Shown here: positions 1 to 5,705 of the stretch, in pieces
Layout: each line of letters starts with the position of its first letter
Position numbering within the stretch: the stretch's first letter is position 1
Origin: Taibaiella sp.
GTDB lineage: Bacteria; Bacteroidota; Bacteroidia; Chitinophagales; Chitinophagaceae
Assembly (NCBI GenBank): GCA_019454705.1
Contig: JACFNS010000146.1
Coordinates: forward strand, 1 to 6,597
Length of the DNA stretch: 6,597 bases
Direction of reading: 5' to 3'
Made by a program: the position numbers and the translations under genes
Notes under the pieces: model-generated
What the model was told of the DNA's origin: nothing
What the model saw: the letters and a program-made list of their open reading frames with translations, nothing else
The model's database searches: none

Positions 1-289
1 TTTAGTTTTTGATGGTCATGTTTTCCAACTTACAGATTCAGACACTGATGAATTTTCACTTACAGAGATTGACTACGGCAAAATAAGGTACAGGCATAAG
101 TATAAAATACTTGCTAATTATAGTTACTTGTCAGATGCTATACAGGCATTCGGAGAAAACTATATAGTAGAAATATTGACAAAAAGACGCTTTGAAAACT
201 ATCTTATAGATTTGGAAAAGGACATAAGAAACATCGACTTTACAAATAAAGACATAGAGAAATGGGGTGAGGCTTGGCCTACTCTATAA
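1..289 (+). CDS. C-terminal part of an unrecognised protein (5' truncated)
   Basis: The reading frame beginning at base 2 is open for 95 codons and stops with TAA at 287-289. The start lies outside the window. The fragment begins LVFDGHVFQLTDSD and ends EKWGEAWPTL. It is rich in Asp, Glu, Lys, Tyr and Ile, has no membrane segment or signal, and reads like an alpha/beta cytoplasmic protein with a charged helical end (roughly residues 55-90 of the fragment). I do not recognise the family and see no catalytic motif. Its codons are clearly more AT-rich than those of the genes from 1029 onward, and it sits just before a toxin-antitoxin module, so it may belong to an accessory segment; that is inference. 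Confidence that it is coding rests on the uninterrupted frame and balanced amino-acid use. Confidence 0.7.
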   Translation, partial: LVFDGHVFQLTDSDTDEFSLTEIDYGKIRYRHKYKILANYSYLSDAIQAFGENYIVEILTKRRFENYLIDLEKDIRNIDFTNKDIEKWGEAWPTL

Positions 290-453
290 TACCACACTGG
301 CGCGGATTTTCTGAAATGCATCCGTGTCTGACTAAGTGACCAGGTTTCTGACCGGTATTTGAAAGACTTGGGTATATTTATTGTTCTGTCTCCCATAACA
401 TTGAGCTCCTTAATTTTGATTGCTGGTTGCGCCTTTCAGTGTTCCTGAGTCAG

Positions 454-482
454 CGAAATTTTCGTATATTCGTATAAATTTG
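454..482 (+). promoter_or_regulatory. Probable promoter/operator of the toxin-antitoxin pair
   Basis: Three elements are packed here. At 454-464 lies the palindrome CGAAA-T-TTTCG. At 461-476 the octamer TTCGTATA occurs twice in perfect tandem. At 475-482 TAAATTTG matches the Bacteroidota -7 consensus TAnnTTTG exactly; no convincing -33 TTTG was found at the right distance. The -7 element ends only 5 nt before the antitoxin ATG at 488, so a transcript from it would be nearly or fully leaderless. Repeats overlapping a promoter are where autoregulating type II antitoxins normally bind, so an operator role is likely, but it is inferred. Confidence 0.45.
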
Positions 483-487
483 TGAAG

Positions 488-658
488 ATGAACACATTGA
501 TTATTGATAACAAATCGTATGTCGTAGTGCCTGCAAAAAGTTATGAAGCTTTGCAGAAAAGAGCCGCCCTGAAAACAAAGCCTGAAAAAACGTTTTCAGT
601 AGAAGAAGCGAGGGCCCACAGCAAAAAACTCATCAAAAAGTGGGCTGCAGAAAAATAA
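488..658 (+). CDS. Small type II antitoxin (partner of the downstream RelE/ParE toxin)
   Basis: This encodes 56 aa, beginning MNTLIIDNKSYVVVP and ending LIKKWAAEK. The first 20 residues look like a short beta-rich segment of the type seen in Phd/YefM-like antitoxins that occupy DNA. The rest is a charged, Lys/Glu-rich helical tail (KTFSVEEARAHSKKLIKKW), the part that in this class wraps the toxin. The call depends on context: the gene is tiny, sits directly 5' of a RelE/ParE-like toxin gene and overlaps it by 19 nt. The start is the ATG at 488; there is no Shine-Dalgarno sequence, as is usual in this phylum. Its expected role is to neutralise the toxin and repress the operon through the repeats just upstream. 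The exact antitoxin family is not certain. Confidence 0.72.
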   Translation: MNTLIIDNKSYVVVPAKSYEALQKRAALKTKPEKTFSVEEARAHSKKLIKKWAAEK

Positions 659-939
659 TTATTAAAGAATCTGTTGCCAATAATATTGCTGCTATAGCAT
701 GGTTTATTGAATCTAAGGGCTTAGTTGCCACGGCAGAAAAATTTACCGATGCCATATATGATTTCCTGGAAAAGTTAGCAGATACAAGAAGGACCCACGC
801 AATTTGTAAAGAAAAAGAACGGGCGTTGCTGGGTTTCAAATGCATATCCTATAAGAAGAAATACACTATCGTATTTATCGAAACCGCTGAAGAATTAATT
901 ATTTGCGAGTTCATCCCCTCTAAAAATATATACTGGTAA
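640..939 (+). CDS. RelE/ParE-family toxin
   Basis: This encodes 99 aa from a GTG start at 640, inside the antitoxin gene, which ends at 658. Upstream in this frame there is no ATG, GTG or TTG before the stop at 583, so GTG is the only standard start; translation is probably coupled to the antitoxin. The order of elements fits RelE/ParE: a first strand (RKIIIKESV), two helices (about residues 13-50, AIAWFIESKG to FLEKLADTRR), then the strand region ALLGFKCISYKKKYTIVFIE and a last strand EELIICEFIPSKNIYW. Members of the superfamily are either ribosome-dependent mRNA interferases (RelE) or gyrase poisons (ParE); the sequence alone does not decide which. The long helical hairpin leans towards ParE. 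The gene appears intact, with length typical of the family. Confidence 0.82.
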   Translation: MGCRKIIIKESVANNIAAIAWFIESKGLVATAEKFTDAIYDFLEKLADTRRTHAICKEKERALLGFKCISYKKKYTIVFIETAEELIICEFIPSKNIYW

Positions 940-1028
940 CAAAGTGGTAGGCCAAGTTGCAAGGAGGAATATTTTCCCTCCCCACAGAAATTTGTACTTT
1001 CACCATCCACAAAAACACGACCGCAATA

Positions 1029-1457
1029 ATGGAAGTACAGGGTTATCGTAAAACATATACCGTAAAGGATGAGCATATAGATGTGCAGGATATTATGGAC
1101 GGGTTGTATTATCCGTTTTATATGGAGGACTGCAGGCATGCTTTTATTAAAGACACATTGGGCTTCGACCTGGAAGAGCAGGCCAGGCAGGGTGTGAATA
1201 TGGTACTGTCCAAATACACCATCAGTTTCTTCCGCTCATTAAGGCGCGGCGATGAGTTTACTGTAACCTGCGAATTGTATAAAGACCCGGCCGGCCAGCC
1301 TAAGCTGCATATGGTGCAACATATATTGAAGAACGGGAAGAAATATACCACAGGTGTGTTTACAGGCACCTGCGTTAAGTCCACCGGGGGACGGCCGTTC
1401 CTGCCCGATGGGCTGGAAGAACTGTTGAAGGACGCCCCTGTGCTGGAGGAGGAGTGA
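1029..1457 (+). CDS. Hotdog-fold thioesterase (YbgC/4HBT-like acyl-CoA thioesterase family)
   Basis: This encodes 142 aa from the ATG at 1029 (MEVQGYRKTYTV). The frame is open further upstream to a TTG at 957, but that extension (QGGIFSLPTEICTF) does not look like a hotdog N-terminus and covers a likely promoter, so I prefer 1029. Hand alignment to YbgC/FadM-type proteins puts Asp18, in HIDVQDIMDG, at the catalytic Asp and lines up YYPFYMEDCRHAFI with the YVAFYERARTEML helix. The following strands (YTISFFRSLRRGDEFTVTCEL, then HMVQHIL and TGVFTGTCVKS) match the usual hotdog sheet, in which FFRSLRRGDE resembles the conserved 'R..RxGD' turn. The usual GHVNN element is changed to MDGLYY. The expected reaction is hydrolysis of an acyl-CoA or related thioester in the cytoplasm; the substrate is unknown. 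TACTTTCA at 995-1002 is a weak -7 candidate. Confidence 0.75.
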   Translation: MEVQGYRKTYTVKDEHIDVQDIMDGLYYPFYMEDCRHAFIKDTLGFDLEEQARQGVNMVLSKYTISFFRSLRRGDEFTVTCELYKDPAGQPKLHMVQHILKNGKKYTTGVFTGTCVKSTGGRPFLPDGLEELLKDAPVLEEE

Positions 1458-1469
1458 TACTATAAAAGA

Positions 1470-1494
1470 AGCGGGCCCTGTTCTGGAGCCCGCT
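1470..1494. terminator. Hairpin terminator between convergent genes
   Basis: AGCGGGC (1470-1476) and GCCCGCT (1488-1494) form a perfect 7-bp GC-rich stem. It can be extended by CC/GG pairing across a one-base bulge. It lies between the thioesterase stop at 1457 and the stop of the minus-strand T9SS gene at 1520. On the minus strand it is followed by TCTTTTATAG, a short T-rich run, so it is better as a terminator of the T9SS gene; on the plus strand no T-tract follows. Confidence 0.6.
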
Positions 1495-1519
1495 GATTAC
1501 AAAAACCTGTTATGGCTAT

Positions 1520-3286
1520 TTAATTTTTTACAAACCTAAAACCATTTGTATAGCCATTGCAGCTAACCTGGTATATACCATTGCTTAACGTTGAGATATC
1601 AATATTGGTGGTACCCCTGCCAAGCTGGAACGTTTTTACCGCACGTCCGCTCATATCGTAGATAGAGGCGTTTTTTATGCCATCACCATTACAGGTGATA
1701 CGGATATTATCTGTAGCGGGATTAGGGTACACTGTTATTTCTTCCCTGCCGCTTGTGTTGTCGTGTACAGATAAACGCGTGTTGTTATCTGCAACTGTAA
1801 AAACACCGAAGTTTTGTACAGGCGACCTTCTTATTGATTTTTGGGCGCCGGTGATGGTTGCGGCTGTACCGGGCAAAACATCCCAGCCACCATTGGTATA
1901 ATGGCTGACAAAACATGAGTTGGCATTGAATCCATTTTTTTCATTTGCGCCAGACCATACGGGTTCGATGCTGAGGTCAACATTAGAAAGGTTGCCGCTC
2001 ACCGTCCAGGCGGAGTTGATAATTGCGAAGGTATTGACCAAATCAAAGCCTGTAGTGCCATGTGAGAATACAGTATCAGATACATTTACGCCGATGTCCG
2101 GGTAATTGCTGACAGCATTGTTGCCAAGTGTAACCGGGGCAAAATGCTGCATTGAGCCTACAGGATATACTTTGTTGCCGCCGGCAGGTATATGCTGTTT
2201 TAGCTGTCCTTTTCCATTGGTAATTATGTAGCTTACATCTGATCCGCCTGTAATACCTGCGGCCTGAGCTAAAGAGACGTTATTGTCATTTAGTATGAGC
2301 CTGCCTGATTGAAGGCTCATGGAATTGGAAATAAAGAGATCTGTTCCTAATTCCACATTCGTATTGGATTGTATCTCGAAATTGCCAATGTTGCCACTAA
2401 ACCTGATAACACCAAAATGAGGTAAGGTACTCTGCACAACAATACGGGTAGCGTTGGTGCCGGTAATGTTGCCGTTGCCACCCGGCTCAATGCCGCTATC
2501 GGGCCCGAAAGTGAGCGTGTACCCGTCAGTTTTTAATGAACCCGAGGTAAGCAATAGTTTTTTAGGAACGAAAACATCTGCGGTAAGCCTCAGTGTATTA
2601 CCCGCACCAACCGCCACTTCAAATTCATTGAGTGTATTTACATTCTTGAAGGTGTGATGAACATAGCTGATACTTGTGTACCTGAGATTATACCCCTTGC
2701 TTACATCAAGGGAGTTGGGTATAGTAGCTAAAATTCCACCGCCATATACTAAGTCCGCATTAGTATCCAGCGCAACGGTAACACTTGAATAGATAAATTT
2801 GCTGGTGCCACCTGCCAGCCTCAATTCCTTGCGGATATTTGTCTGTATAGAGTAGTCAGGTATCATTTCTGTACCTGAGAGGGCCAGTTTGTTTAAGTTC
2901 AGCGTTCCTGACATCCGGAAGGACGGAATACCAACATACATGCTGTCAATATCAATAGTTCCCAAACCACGTATGTTGCCGTCGTGTATTGAAATATGGT
3001 TGTTGGTAGTGGATATGATTTTGCCGGGAGAACCGCCTGTATGAAAAAATTCTATTTCTGAATATTGGTTATTCAAAATAATATCAACGTCGAGTGATAC
3101 ATTAATGCCCGACGGTATGCGTATTGAATTTGACCCCAATACAGTGGGCGGAACAACATTGCCGTACCATGTAGCCGTATCAGAAAAAAAACCGGATTTT
3201 TTTGCGGTAAACCAAGAACCCTGTGAGGGTTTTGCTAATGTCAGAAGGATAACTATCGCTGATAGTCGGAAGAAGGTCAGGTTCAT
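1520..3286 (-). CDS. Secreted beta-rich protein with a type IX secretion (T9SS type A) sorting domain
   Basis: This encodes 588 aa. I start at the ATG at 3286 because it gives a clean signal peptide (MNLTFFRLSAIVILLTLA, likely cleavage after SQG at about residue 23); the frame continues 24 codons upstream to another ATG at 3358, but that stretch ([15 protein letters not shown]) would bury the signal. After the signal comes a G8-like opening (about 33-75: TATWYGNVVPP, then IRIPSGINVSLD), then several hundred residues of Gly/Asn/Thr-rich beta repeats with recurring 'L.L.SG.L' and 'ITG' turns, including a KVYPVGSMQHFAPVTLGN segment common in large Bacteroidota surface proteins. The last 72 residues (about 517-588: ITVYPNPATDNIRI, IYDMSGRAVKTF, ISTLSNGIYQV, FRFVKN) are a textbook Por/T9SS type A C-terminal domain, which directs outer-membrane export and is normally cleaved on anchoring. 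No enzyme active site is evident. It is probably a surface or extracellular structural or adhesive protein. Confidence 0.88.
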   Translation of the reverse strand: MNLTFFRLSAIVILLTLAKPSQGSWFTAKKSGFFSDTATWYGNVVPPTVLGSNSIRIPSGINVSLDVDIILNNQYSEIEFFHTGGSPGKIISTTNNHISIHDGNIRGLGTIDIDSMYVGIPSFRMSGTLNLNKLALSGTEMIPDYSIQTNIRKELRLAGGTSKFIYSSVTVALDTNADLVYGGGILATIPNSLDVSKGYNLRYTSISYVHHTFKNVNTLNEFEVAVGAGNTLRLTADVFVPKKLLLTSGSLKTDGYTLTFGPDSGIEPGGNGNITGTNATRIVVQSTLPHFGVIRFSGNIGNFEIQSNTNVELGTDLFISNSMSLQSGRLILNDNNVSLAQAAGITGGSDVSYIITNGKGQLKQHIPAGGNKVYPVGSMQHFAPVTLGNNAVSNYPDIGVNVSDTVFSHGTTGFDLVNTFAIINSAWTVSGNLSNVDLSIEPVWSGANEKNGFNANSCFVSHYTNGGWDVLPGTAATITGAQKSIRRSPVQNFGVFTVADNNTRLSVHDNTSGREEITVYPNPATDNIRITCNGDGIKNASIYDMSGRAVKTFQLGRGTTNIDISTLSNGIYQVSCNGYTNGFRFVKN

Positions 3287-3413
3287 TTTTTTAGGATTTG
3301 AGTGCGAATCTAAGTAATATTTACTAATTCGGTTCCCGTGGTTGAAGGTGTGCTGCAACCGTTTTTTAAAAAAGGAATTAACTTATTTTTACATGCTCAT
3401 AAAATATCAACGT
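3287..3413. promoter_or_regulatory. Divergent promoter region between the T9SS gene and the DUF2200 gene
   Basis: This 127-bp region separates two divergent start codons (3286 minus, 3414 plus), so both promoters should lie here. TATTTTTA at 3384-3391 matches five of the six fixed positions of the TAnnTTTG -7 element and ends 22 nt before the DUF2200 ATG. A perfect AT palindrome, TTTTTTAAAAAA, lies at 3362-3373. AGTAA-TAT-TTACT is a short inverted repeat near 3313-3325. I found no convincing -7 element for the minus-strand gene. Confidence 0.35.
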
Positions 3414-3779
3414 ATGAAAACAACACCAGAACATGACGCACGCATAGCCAACATGACTTTCGCCTCGGTATATCCGCACTATGTAACCAAAGTGGAAAAA
3501 AAAGGCAGGACGAAGGAAGAACTGCACCAGGTAATAGAGTGGTTGACAGGATTTGACGATAAAAAAATACAGCAGCTCATTGACGAAAAGGTGACTTTTG
3601 AAGAGTTTTTCAACAAAGCGAAACTGAACCCTAATGCCCGCCTGATTACAGGGCTGATATGCGGGTACAGGGTGGAGGAAATAGAAAACCCCTTAACACA
3701 ACAGGCCCGCTACCTTGACAAGCTGGTGGACGAACTGGCCAAGGGCAAAAAGATGGAGAAGATACTGAGGGCTGCATAG
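3414..3779 (+). CDS. DUF2200 domain-containing protein
   Basis: This encodes 121 aa starting at the ATG at 3414 ([16 protein letters not shown]). The frame is open upstream to 3342, with another ATG at 3393, but family members begin at MKTTPEHD, so 3414 is right. The whole length matches the DUF2200 family as I remember it: [20 protein letters not shown] near the start, then a tryptophan-containing helix [14 protein letters not shown] (about residues 37-50), then [20 protein letters not shown], and a last amphipathic helix [19 protein letters not shown]. It is soluble and mostly helical, with no signal or metal-binding motif. The function of the family is unknown to me. It is a single-gene unit whose stop is 10 nt from the stop of the opposing minus-strand gene. 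Confidence 0.9.
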   Translation: MKTTPEHDARIANMTFASVYPHYVTKVEKKGRTKEELHQVIEWLTGFDDKKIQQLIDEKVTFEEFFNKAKLNPNARLITGLICGYRVEEIENPLTQQARYLDKLVDELAKGKKMEKILRAA

Positions 3780-3789
3780 CTGCTCATGT

Positions 3790-4278
3790 CTATTGTGCCC
3801 CGGCCGCCAACCTGTGGGTATGGCGCAGGCAGTATAGCATCAGCATGGGTAGCAGCCGAGCGGTCTCTTTATCCAGCGTATGCGTGTGTACATCTATATC
3901 GTAAGTATATTTCAGACCCTTCCAATGAAAATGAGGTTCTATTACGCCAATCTCCTGACCATATTCATCCCATATAGCGTAGCGGGTATGCCAAAAGCCT
4001 TTGTGCCTGAAAAAGTAGGGTGTAGCCGCCGTACTGAAATGAATCCTGAGCCCTTTGCTGATACTGAATTTTATTTCGGCAATGGTGCTGTCGTTGCGGG
4101 TAACTTGCATGGTAGATTGCCAGAAACCAGCTGGCGCTACACGATATACCGTATCGCCAATGGTTATTACAGCTTTGGCAGGCCACCAAAAGTTACATTC
4201 CATAGTGCCGGCCGGCGTGTTGGCATCGTTATAAACTTCAAACCTGCGTCCGGCCTGGCTGTTAGCGGTATAGTGCAT
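3790..4278 (-). CDS. Orphan protein, possible tubby/LURP-one-like fold
   Basis: This encodes 162 aa from the ATG at 4278 (MHYTANSQAGRRFEVYND). The frame is open for about 20 codons upstream but offers no ATG, GTG or TTG there, and TATCTTTA on the minus strand at 4295-4302 is a good -7-like element 16 nt from this ATG. There is no signal or membrane segment. The protein is made of short strands separated by turns, repeatedly of the form 'polar turn-Gly-strand': VYNDANTPAGTMECNFWW, then ITIGDTVYRVAP, then AIWDEYGQEIGVIEP. It ends in a hydrophobic helix (about 140-157: ARLLPMLMLYCLRHTHRL). Repeated strands plus one C-terminal hydrophobic helix is the plan of the tubby/LURP-one/scramblase fold, in which that helix fills a beta barrel. 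This is a fold guess only; I do not recognise the family. Trp and His are notably frequent. Confidence 0.72.
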   Translation of the reverse strand: MHYTANSQAGRRFEVYNDANTPAGTMECNFWWPAKAVITIGDTVYRVAPAGFWQSTMQVTRNDSTIAEIKFSISKGLRIHFSTAATPYFFRHKGFWHTRYAIWDEYGQEIGVIEPHFHWKGLKYTYDIDVHTHTLDKETARLLPMLMLYCLRHTHRLAAGAQ

Positions 4279-4366
4279 ATACGTTGTGTTCCTGTAAAGA
4301 TAACGAATAAGGATAATTGACAGGCGGCGTGTAAATAGCTAACTGGTGGTTGACAAAGCCTTTTAT

Positions 4367-4374
4367 TATCTTTG
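4367..4374 (+). promoter_or_regulatory. -7 promoter element of the phnA-like gene
   Basis: TATCTTTG matches the Bacteroidota consensus TAnnTTTG at all six fixed positions. It ends 19 nt before the ATG at 4394, giving a short leader of about a dozen bases. TTGAC at 4350-4354 lies upstream but its spacing (12 nt) is shorter than expected for a -33 element, so I do not claim that half. Confidence 0.6.
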
Positions 4375-4393
4375 CGGCCTAAAGAACAGGCGT

Positions 4394-4984
4394 ATGACAC
4401 TGGAAGAAAAATTGAAGGCACGCAGCGGCAACCAATGCGAACTATGCGCGGCAACAGGCAAACTGAATGTATATGAAGTACCCCCGCAAACAGGCGGGTA
4501 CGAAGAAAACAACATCCTCATCTGCGATAAATGCCTGGCACAGGTAGAAAAGAAAGAGGAACTGGACGGCAGCCACTGGGGCGTACTCACCACCAGCATG
4601 TGGAGCGATGTGCCGGGAGTGCAGGTAGTGAGCTGGCGTATGCTGAACCGCCTGCGCAACGAAACATGGGCGGCCGACAGCCTGGACATGATGTACCTGG
4701 ACGATGAACGCCTGGCATGGGCCAAAACAAGTGGTGACCATGAGAATGATGCCAGTGTCGATTTGCACAAAGATGCCAACGGCGCGCAACTGCACGAGGG
4801 CGATACGGTGGTGCTTACCAAATCGCTGGATGTAAAGGGCTCTACTGTAAATGCACGGGTAGGTACGGTGGTAAGAAATATCCACTTAGTAAAAGACAAT
4901 ACGGAACAGATAGAGGGGCGTATTGAAAACCAAATGATAGTAATACTGACCAAATACGTACGCAGGCAGGCGCCTAAGGAGTAA
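4394..4984 (+). CDS. phnA: PhnA-like zinc-ribbon protein (YjdM/PhnA family, long form)
   Basis: This encodes 196 aa from the ATG at 4394 (MTLEEKLKARSGNQCELC). An upstream in-frame start at 4346 would overlap the promoter and is rejected. The N-terminus has a zinc ribbon: Cys15-x2-Cys18 (CELC) and Cys44-x2-Cys47 (CDKC). The middle (about 58-112) is a Trp-rich helical part, WGVLTTSMWSDVPGVQVVSW and onward. The C-terminus (about 127-192) is the PhnA domain, with KDANGAQLHEGDTVVLTKSL, then VKGSTVNARVGTVVRNI, then NQMIVILTKYVRR, an SH3-like barrel. E. coli PhnA/YjdM is only about 110 aa; the extra middle segment accounts for the difference. Despite the name, YjdM is not required for phosphonate use and is not the phosphonoacetate hydrolase also called PhnA; its biochemical role is unclear. 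It is a single-gene unit, convergent with the next gene (13 nt between stops). Confidence 0.88.
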   Translation: MTLEEKLKARSGNQCELCAATGKLNVYEVPPQTGGYEENNILICDKCLAQVEKKEELDGSHWGVLTTSMWSDVPGVQVVSWRMLNRLRNETWAADSLDMMYLDDERLAWAKTSGDHENDASVDLHKDANGAQLHEGDTVVLTKSLDVKGSTVNARVGTVVRNIHLVKDNTEQIEGRIENQMIVILTKYVRRQAPKE

Positions 4985-4997
4985 AACCGGGCGTGAA

Positions 4998-5285
4998 TTA
5001 ACGTTGTACAGCGGCGTTGATAATCACATATAGTAAAGCAAGCCCTGCCAGCATTACATAAAACATCTTGTTGATGATATTGCTGTGCCTGATATAATGA
5101 CGCATAGCAACATTGTCGAAACCGGAAATTTGTGGTTTACTGAGACTTTTCAACGAGAAGAAAAACAATTTCAGTTTATTGGCCAGGTTGTAATGGTTCA
5201 TTACGCCCATTTTTACCACAATGAATACCAGCGTAAGTATCAATGCGATAGCGCCGGTGTTTTCCATTAATGTATGTCGTGCCAT
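4998..5285 (-). CDS. Small two-helix membrane protein of unknown function
   Basis: This encodes 95 aa from the ATG at 5285 (MARHTLMENTGAIA). The frame continues upstream to an ATG at 5363, but that extension reads through the perfect hairpin at 5317-5347, which is better explained as a terminator, so the shorter start is preferred; an ATG at 5267 (MENTGAIA) is another option. Two hydrophobic segments are clear: about residues 11-29 (GAIALILTLVFIVVKMGVM) and 74-92 (MFYVMLAGLALLYVIINAA). Between them is a basic loop with KLKLFFFSLKSLSKPQ and MRHYIRHSNIINK, likely cytoplasmic by the positive-inside rule, placing both ends outside the inner membrane. I do not recognise the family. It lies downstream of the RRM gene on the same strand, 105 nt away with a hairpin between, so co-transcription is doubtful. 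Confidence 0.7.
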   Translation of the reverse strand: MARHTLMENTGAIALILTLVFIVVKMGVMNHYNLANKLKLFFFSLKSLSKPQISGFDNVAMRHYIRHSNIINKMFYVMLAGLALLYVIINAAVQR

Positions 5286-5316
5286 GAGTTCTGATTTTTT
5301 TTGTGGGTATGAAAAG

Positions 5317-5347
5317 CAAATGGCATACGATGTCCGTATGCCATTTG
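5317..5347 (-). terminator. Strong hairpin terminator behind the RRM gene
   Basis: CAAATGGCATACG (5317-5329) and CGTATGCCATTTG (5335-5347) are perfect 13-bp inverted arms around a 5-nt loop. The hairpin begins 43 nt after the stop of the RRM gene on the minus strand, and on that strand it is followed by CTTTTC, a short T-run. It lies between two minus-strand genes, where it should separate the RRM transcript from the small membrane protein. Confidence 0.7.
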
Positions 5348-5390
5348 TGTAGTAATCATTCAAGAAGGAACTATGTTAACAGGCCTGTAT

Positions 5391-5693
5391 TTAGTACCTG
5401 TTGTTATTACGTTTGTTGTAACCTGAGTTCCTGTCGCCATCAGAGTTTTCAACCCTGGGCCTTGCTTCGTTCACAATAATATTGCGCTCGTCCAGCATAG
5501 TGTCGTTCAGTTGTTCAATGGCTTTCAGGCCTTCCTGGTCGTTTTCCATTTCTACAAATCCAAAACCCCTGGTGCGGCCTGTAAATTTGTCTGTCATTAC
5601 CCTTGTGTTCAGCACAGTGCCATGTTTTGAGAATGTTTTGAACAGGGATGCTTCTGTAGTTTCGTAGCTCATATTGCCAACGTAAATCTTCAT
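5391..5693 (-). CDS. Single-RRM RNA-binding protein
   Basis: This encodes 100 aa from the ATG at 5693. It is one RNA recognition motif with a short tail. RNP2 is IYVGNM (residues 3-8) and RNP1 is RGFGFVEM (42-49); the RNA-stacking aromatics Tyr4, Phe44 and Phe46 are all present. The first helix is EASLFKTFSKHG, the variable loop is TDKFTGRTRG, and the second helix is NDQEGLKAIEQLND. The tail from about residue 83 is polar and rich in Asn, Arg and Tyr (NSGYNKRNNNRY), as in the cold-shock-type RRM proteins of Bacteroidota and cyanobacteria. It should bind single-stranded RNA in the cytoplasm. Proteins of this type have been proposed as post-transcriptional regulators in Bacteroidota, many of which lack Hfq. 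Its leader carries a stem-loop with a T-tract (5706-5776), which may regulate it. Confidence 0.93.
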   Translation of the reverse strand: MKIYVGNMSYETTEASLFKTFSKHGTVLNTRVMTDKFTGRTRGFGFVEMENDQEGLKAIEQLNDTMLDERNIIVNEARPRVENSDGDRNSGYNKRNNNRY

Positions 5694-5705
5694 AAAATTG
5701 ATGTT

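Noticed and set aside
199..396. Minus-strand 65-codon frame preceded by AAGGAG and containing SETWSLSQ, which resembles a motif of LINE reverse transcriptases
   Set aside because: It half overlaps the end of the left-edge coding fragment, is very short, and the resemblance covers only a few residues; no other transposon feature is present.
957..1028. N-terminal extension of the thioesterase from a TTG codon at 957
   Set aside because: The added residues do not resemble the family, and the ATG at 1029 gives the normal hotdog length.
849..1384. Minus-strand frames at 849-1139 and 1118-1384
   Set aside because: They are antisense to the toxin and the thioesterase, both of which are supported by family features.
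3362..3373. Perfect palindrome TTTTTTAAAAAA as a protein-binding site or terminator
   Set aside because: A simple A/T run in an AT-rich divergent promoter region is likely by chance and has no GC stem.
3880..4320. Plus-strand 146-codon frame starting with a hydrophobic stretch
   Set aside because: It is antisense to the 162-aa orphan, which has better amino-acid balance, a regular beta-turn pattern and a promoter-like element. The plus-strand translation shows no coherent domain.
4366..4953. Long minus-strand frames opposite phnA (4366-4953 and 4442-4885)
   Set aside because: They are Ser/Arg/Cys-rich antisense translations of a clear PhnA family gene.
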